This document shows positions 60,245 to 64,000 of a stretch of DNA of 64,000 bases, in pieces. Both the position numbers and the translations under genes were made by a program. The notes under the pieces were generated by a model that saw only the letters and a program-made list of their open reading frames with translations, was not told the origin of the DNA and searched no databases. Numbering within the stretch: the stretch's first letter is position 1; each line of letters starts with the position of its first letter. The stretch lies in NCBI RefSeq assembly GCF_003259745.1, contig NZ_QLMC01000005.1, positions 663,745 to 727,744 on the forward strand, in the 5' to 3' direction. The stretch is from Larkinella arboricola (lineage in GTDB: Bacteria > Bacteroidota > Bacteroidia > Cytophagales > Spirosomataceae).

Positions 60245-60462
60245 GCCTGAGTGTAGTGCAAGCCGCAATAAGTAGATTACAAGCTATATCAAGCTCTAAC
60301 GATTATATTTTAAATCCAACTAATTAACAATACTATTAATTAGTTATAAATAATACACTATTGCATGATGGCGATTTTAAATGATGTTTAATTAAGCACA
60401 TTATGACATAGTACTAATAAAATAGCTAGAATATAATTTGTTAATTTAAAACTAGAAATAAG

Positions 60463-61434
60463 ATGAGAACTGCAATTGTATGCGGAGCCGGTGGGTTTAT
60501 TGGAGGACATTTAGTAGAAAGATTGAAACAAGAAGGATACTGGGTAAGGGGCGTAGATATTAAGGAACATGAGTATGGGAATAATAAGGCCGATGACTTT
60601 GTTGTTGGCGATCTCCGAGATATTACCATATGCCAAATGCTATTTGATCGTCAAATAGATGAGGTTTACCAGCTTGCTGCAGATATGGGTGGGGCCGGGT
60701 ACTTGTTTACTGGCGATAACGATGCAGCTGTCATGCATAATTCTATATTAATTAATTTGAATATGCTGGAAACAAGTCGTCTAAAGAAGGTCAAGACTAT
60801 TTTTTATTCTTCCTCAGCCTGTGTCTATCCAGAGCATAATCAAATGGATCCGGACAACCCAAAATGTGCGGAAGATACCGTTTACCCAGCTGCTCCTGAC
60901 AGTGAATATGGATGGGAAAAATTATTTAGTGAAAGGCTTTATTTAACTTATTACAAGAATTACGGTATTAACGTACGAATTGGAAGGTTTCATAATATTT
61001 TTGGACCACTTGGTACATGGATAGGAGGTAAGGAAAAAGTGCCTGCAGCCGTATGCCGTAAAGTAGCTGAAGCAGAGGATGGTGGGGAAATTGAGATCTG
61101 GGGTGACGGAAAGCAAACTAGATCCTTTCTTTATGTAACTGAGTGTGTAGAAGCAGTCAGGCGATTAGTAAACAGTGAGTTTGTGGGACCGGTTAACATT
61201 GGTTCTGAAGAAATGCTATCAATAAATGATCTCGTCAAAATGGTAGCAGAAATCGCTGGAAAGAAGATTAGTATTAAACATATACCTGGACCGCTGGGTG
61301 TACGAGGGAGAAATTCAGATAACGCTTTAATCCGTGAAAGGCTAGACTGGGCTCCATCGAAACCACTTGCTGAAGGCTTAAAGAAAACGTATAAGTGGAT
61401 TAATGCTAATGTGAATGAGCTACAAAATGTTTAA
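60463..61434 (+). CDS. GDP-mannose 3,5-epimerase-like NAD-dependent epimerase
   Basis: Extended short-chain dehydrogenase, 323 residues. The NAD loop is CGAGGFIGGHLVERL, the LAADMGGAGYL motif follows, and the active-site region is FYSSSACVYPEHNQ with YGWEKL (YxxxK). The SSSACVYPE and GGKEKVPAAVCRKV segments are as in plant-type GDP-mannose 3,5-epimerases, which give GDP-L-galactose or GDP-L-gulose. It would supply a nucleotide sugar for the surface polysaccharide. Other NDP-sugar epimerases remain possible. Intact, followed 33 bases later by the cupin gene. Confidence 0.88.
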   Translation: MRTAIVCGAGGFIGGHLVERLKQEGYWVRGVDIKEHEYGNNKADDFVVGDLRDITICQMLFDRQIDEVYQLAADMGGAGYLFTGDNDAAVMHNSILINLNMLETSRLKKVKTIFYSSSACVYPEHNQMDPDNPKCAEDTVYPAAPDSEYGWEKLFSERLYLTYYKNYGINVRIGRFHNIFGPLGTWIGGKEKVPAAVCRKVAEAEDGGEIEIWGDGKQTRSFLYVTECVEAVRRLVNSEFVGPVNIGSEEMLSINDLVKMVAEIAGKKISIKHIPGPLGVRGRNSDNALIRERLDWAPSKPLAEGLKKTYKWINANVNELQNV

Positions 61435-61467
61435 TTAAGCGCTAATGTACAGCACACTAGGAAATTC

Positions 61468-61815
61468 ATGGTGTCATATCTTAAGCTTAGTGATCTAAAT
61501 CCTATCTCAACATCACATATAAGTGGTATGAAAAAAATACTACTATCAGGCCGTGATGATTTGACGAGAGTAACGCAGATAGGATGGGGTACTCTTTTGC
61601 CTACAGAAAAGATTCCACCTCATAGACATATGGATATGGATGAATTTTTTTTCTTTATAAAAGGAACAGGCAGTATGAAAGTTAATGGTCAGGACTTTAT
61701 ATTAACTGAAGGTGTTTTTATTAGCGTACCAGCGATAGCCTTGCATGAACTAGAATGTACAGGAGAGCCTTTAGAGTTTTTTTACTTTGGATTGCAGATT
61801 TATAAAGTCCATTAA
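61468..61815 (+). CDS. cupin-domain protein
   Basis: 115 residues forming one cupin barrel. Motif 1 PPHRHMDMDEFFFFIKG fits H-x-H-x4-E-x6-G, and motif 2 is around FISVPAIALHELECTG with the late His. It probably binds a metal and a sugar-like ligand and could act on the product of the neighbouring epimerase, though enzyme and binding roles are both possible. Low GC like its neighbours. Confidence 0.85.
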   Translation: MVSYLKLSDLNPISTSHISGMKKILLSGRDDLTRVTQIGWGTLLPTEKIPPHRHMDMDEFFFFIKGTGSMKVNGQDFILTEGVFISVPAIALHELECTGEPLEFFYFGLQIYKVH

Positions 61816-61907
61816 TTATCTTAAGGTTTACCCTTGTTAACTCATAATCCTGTATTTATAAGAAGAGATGGGAAATTTATATTTATTCAAATAATAAAAT
61901 AATAATA

Positions 61908-63695
61908 TTATTGTTTTATAATCTTAGCTTTGTACGAGTATAGATTTGTATTTAGCTCGATAATGTACAGGCCACTAGGGTATTTAGAGATATCTAACAT
62001 GAAAAGCCTATTTGCATAAGTTTGTACTATTTTTTGCTCGAGTACTTGGCCCGTTGATATTAAAATCCTGGTGGATAGGGATTTATCTGATACCTCGTTA
62101 GGGAGTGTTATTGAAATAACTTTATTGGCAGGATTAGGAAAACTAGATAACCAATTATTTTTATAACCATCAGGTAAATTTGTTGGACTAGATATTTTAC
62201 TAAGATTTGGACTCATTTGTGGGATTTGATAATCATCTTTAGCGTCCTCTTCTGTCGTATATTCTTTTAAGCTAAAAACTTCCCTTTTAACGATTCCATT
62301 ATTAATTGAACTATCTGTATCAAAGTAACTGGCATTCGAATTCGAATGCCAGTTAAGTTTCATTATTTTTTTTATTAAGTTCCCTGAAGGCACAGAAGCC
62401 TTGTCAAGTGGATTAATGTTTAAACTTTTTAGAAGGATTATAGATGTCCACGGCTTTAAGGTAATATTACCTTGATAAATACTGTTTTCAATATCAATGT
62501 ATATATTGTTATTTAAATTTACTATTTTATTGCTGTTAGATGCGTTATACTCAAATCGTATATAATCATCCGGATTGGTTAGTGCAAAGTCTGCTTCATG
62601 TAGCTGTAGATTGTCTACAAAAAAAGTACTATCGTCTTGACTTACGTCAAAGACTAAAAAAGCCTTATTTTCAGTAGCGGGAAAAGAAAAAGCAAACTCT
62701 TGTTCTGTTCTCACTTTACTAATATTACAATAATAACGTGGGCTTATATCATTATACGGAACATCATGCTTTCTGAGAAAAACCTGAAAATTTCTATTAT
62801 TCTTTGTGCCTAAGAGGCTAAATTTGAGAATATACTTCTTTGTTACGCTAACTCCACCAATTTCCATTGTAATAATAGCTCTGCGATCTTTTATAGAAGC
62901 ATTTTTATTGTTAAAGCTGACCATTAAGCTACCACCATCTAATTTCTCATCAGAATTCCACTTTATATCACAGTTGTTTGATGCAGACCAAGTTGACACA
63001 TCATTAATGTTTTTTGAAAAAGTGCTATTTGAAAATTTATTCTTACCCGTAATTGTGACTTTATTATAAGGTGGAATCTTTATTGGGGTACTTTTAGAGT
63101 TAAAGTCGAAGTTGTATATACTCTTCCAATCATCGAGAGTGCACATAGTGTAAATACTTGAAGTTGCATCATTTGAGATTGTATTAATTATAAAGCGATC
63201 ATCTATAGGGCGGCAATAATAGTTGTTATCAAAATTTCCAAATTGTCTAATATCGTCTATGTCTGAAAGGGCTTTTAATACCATTTGGCCTCTTTCTTTA
63301 GAAAAGAGCTTATTTTTGTAAATTGTATTGCCTTTCAATTTGTAATTTCCTCTCTTGTTGATCAAAAGCTGCGTGCCATTACTAAAAATAGTGTTATCCT
63401 TTAAATCAATTTCATGGGAATTTTGTAATAATAAACCGTTGCCATTACAAAAAGCTACTGTATTACCCCTAACTTCAACTGAACCTGTATTGTCATCCAT
63501 ATAGATTCCATGTGAGGGAAGTTCAGAAGGGTTTGAAGTGCCGCTACCCGCTCCAATTCCGTTAAGAATGATATTATCCAATATTTTAGAGCCTCTGCCT
63601 ATAAGATGTAAATCATTGCCGGTCCAAGTGTATATTCCACCACCATTGTCCTGAACCCTTAAAAATGAGCCAGTGAAAAGTAGCGTAAAAAACAT
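61908..63695 (-). CDS. secreted parallel beta-helix protein with type A T9SS sorting domain, probably 5'-truncated
   Basis: About 595 residues from ATG 63695. The N-terminal 170 are right-handed beta-helix coils (GIYMDDNTGSVEVRGNTVAF, LKDNTIFSNGTQLLI). The middle (about 230-400) is a carbohydrate-binding-like beta domain. The end is a type A sorting domain: SSFPNPANKVISITLP, ILISTGQVLEQKIVQ and YPSGLYIIELNTNL. The beginning looks like a beta-helix coil, and no proper signal peptide is seen: MFFTLLFTGSFLRV is only a loose match. An IS3 element begins within about 30 bases upstream, so the true 5' end was probably cut off. Poly-uronide lyase or adhesin roles are guesses. Confidence 0.78.
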   Translation of the reverse strand: MFFTLLFTGSFLRVQDNGGGIYTWTGNDLHLIGRGSKILDNIILNGIGAGSGTSNPSELPSHGIYMDDNTGSVEVRGNTVAFCNGNGLLLQNSHEIDLKDNTIFSNGTQLLINKRGNYKLKGNTIYKNKLFSKERGQMVLKALSDIDDIRQFGNFDNNYYCRPIDDRFIINTISNDATSSIYTMCTLDDWKSIYNFDFNSKSTPIKIPPYNKVTITGKNKFSNSTFSKNINDVSTWSASNNCDIKWNSDEKLDGGSLMVSFNNKNASIKDRRAIITMEIGGVSVTKKYILKFSLLGTKNNRNFQVFLRKHDVPYNDISPRYYCNISKVRTEQEFAFSFPATENKAFLVFDVSQDDSTFFVDNLQLHEADFALTNPDDYIRFEYNASNSNKIVNLNNNIYIDIENSIYQGNITLKPWTSIILLKSLNINPLDKASVPSGNLIKKIMKLNWHSNSNASYFDTDSSINNGIVKREVFSLKEYTTEEDAKDDYQIPQMSPNLSKISSPTNLPDGYKNNWLSSFPNPANKVISITLPNEVSDKSLSTRILISTGQVLEQKIVQTYANRLFMLDISKYPSGLYIIELNTNLYSYKAKIIKQ

Positions 63696-63721
63696 AACTT
63701 TCACTGTAATTGAAAAGGGGA

Positions 63722-63988
63722 ATGAAAGCAAATCGATTTACCGAATCGCAGATTGTAGCGATCCTTAAACAACAGGATAGCGGTCAAACCGTCGCCCAGA
63801 TTACCCGGGAGCATGGCATTAGTGAGGCCACGTTTTATAATTGGCGGGCCAAATACGGCGGCATGCAGGTTTCGGAAGTCAAGCGGCTTAAAGAGTTGGA
63901 AGAAGAGAATCGCCGGCTGAAGAAGATGTATGCCGAGCTGAGTCTGCAAAACGAAATTATTAAGGAGGTTCTGGGAAAAAAGTGGTGA
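63722..63988 (+). mobile_element. IS3-family transposase OrfA, right part cut by window
   Basis: OrfA of an IS3-family element, 88 residues from ATG 63722 with AAAGGGGA just upstream. HTH region RFTESQIVAILKQQDSGQTV, then ITREHGISEATFYNWRAKYG, and a leucine-zipper-like tail (LKELEEENRRLKKMYAELSL). It ends over the slippery sequence A AAA AAG (63976-63982); a -1 shift there reads on as VVRPAE, the expected OrfB junction. The left terminal inverted repeat should lie between about 63696 and 63721, but its limits cannot be fixed because the right end is not in the window. Confidence 0.92.
63976..63982 (+). promoter_or_regulatory. -1 ribosomal frameshift site of the IS3 element
   Basis: A AAA AAG in the OrfA frame, two codons before the OrfA stop. 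It is the classic slippery heptamer of IS3-family elements, used to make the OrfAB transposase; the -1 frame stays open to the window end. Confidence 0.8.
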
Positions 63989-64000
63989 GGCCTGCTGAGC

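Noticed and set aside
1..64000. tRNA or rRNA genes
   Set aside because: I saw no cloverleaf with a TTCGAnTC-type T arm in the gaps, and most gaps are too short or occupied by the hairpins.

Overview
The window looks like chromosomal DNA of a member of the Bacteroidota, most likely a Cytophagales/Spirosoma-type aerobe. The evidence is two kinds of type IX secretion C-terminal domain (type A at about 61.9 kb and the gliding-motility-associated type B at about 53.5 kb), TAnnTTTG-type -7 promoter boxes in front of several genes, and families typical of this group (DUF4369-thioredoxin proteins, 2TM protein, DUF4126, PnuC/NadR pair, long LeuRS). The genus cannot be fixed from sequence reading alone. 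Base composition is moderately GC-rich up to about 57.5 kb and then drops sharply.

Layout. 0-12.6 kb holds a cut-off PAS histidine kinase, a TlpA-like thioredoxin, an M48 lipoprotein protease, a putative alpha-galactosidase-like hydrolase, an old yellow enzyme, VOC and DinB proteins, a PolX/PHP protein whose polymerase site is lost, ThyA and OsmC. From 23.6 down to 12.6 kb, all on the minus strand, lies a sulfate assimilation and sulfur amino acid cluster: TauE-like permease, homocysteine-forming sulfhydrylase, Gfo/Idh oxidoreductase, APS reductase, CysD, a minimal nucleotidyltransferase with a HepT remnant, CysN, a siroheme sulfite/nitrite reductase with an extra C-terminal domain, uroporphyrinogen-III methyltransferase and the siroheme-finishing enzyme. 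Together they take sulfate to APS, sulfite, sulfide and homocysteine and make the siroheme cofactor. 23.8-27.8 kb: secreted subtilisin-like lipoprotein and a translationally coupled cupredoxin/beta-propeller pair. 28-36 kb: leucyl-tRNA synthetase with an AT-rich insertion, exonuclease III-pnuC-nadR-like operon, DnaQ-type exonuclease, fumarase C, GDPD lipoprotein. 36-57.5 kb: GNAT-nitrilase fusion, beta-barrel protein, sterol desaturase-like hydroxylase, M19 dipeptidase, ABC exporter, PBP1A, MsrB, an ECF sigma/anti-sigma pair, LysA, YebC, a 960-residue T9SS-exported protein and a GT2 glycosyltransferase.

57.5-64 kb is an AT-rich surface-polysaccharide island that appears to be decaying: a long gene-poor stretch, a disrupted sugar transferase, a Wzc-like chain-length protein lacking its kinase half, an intact GDP-mannose-3,5-epimerase-like enzyme with a cupin, and a T9SS beta-helix protein whose 5' end abuts an IS3-family element with a canonical A AAA AAG frameshift site.

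The most unusual recurring structure is a set of at least ten long, purine/pyrimidine-polarised hairpins that fill short intergenic gaps. They fall into three sequence families and sit mostly between tandem genes. No tRNA, rRNA or CRISPR array was seen.
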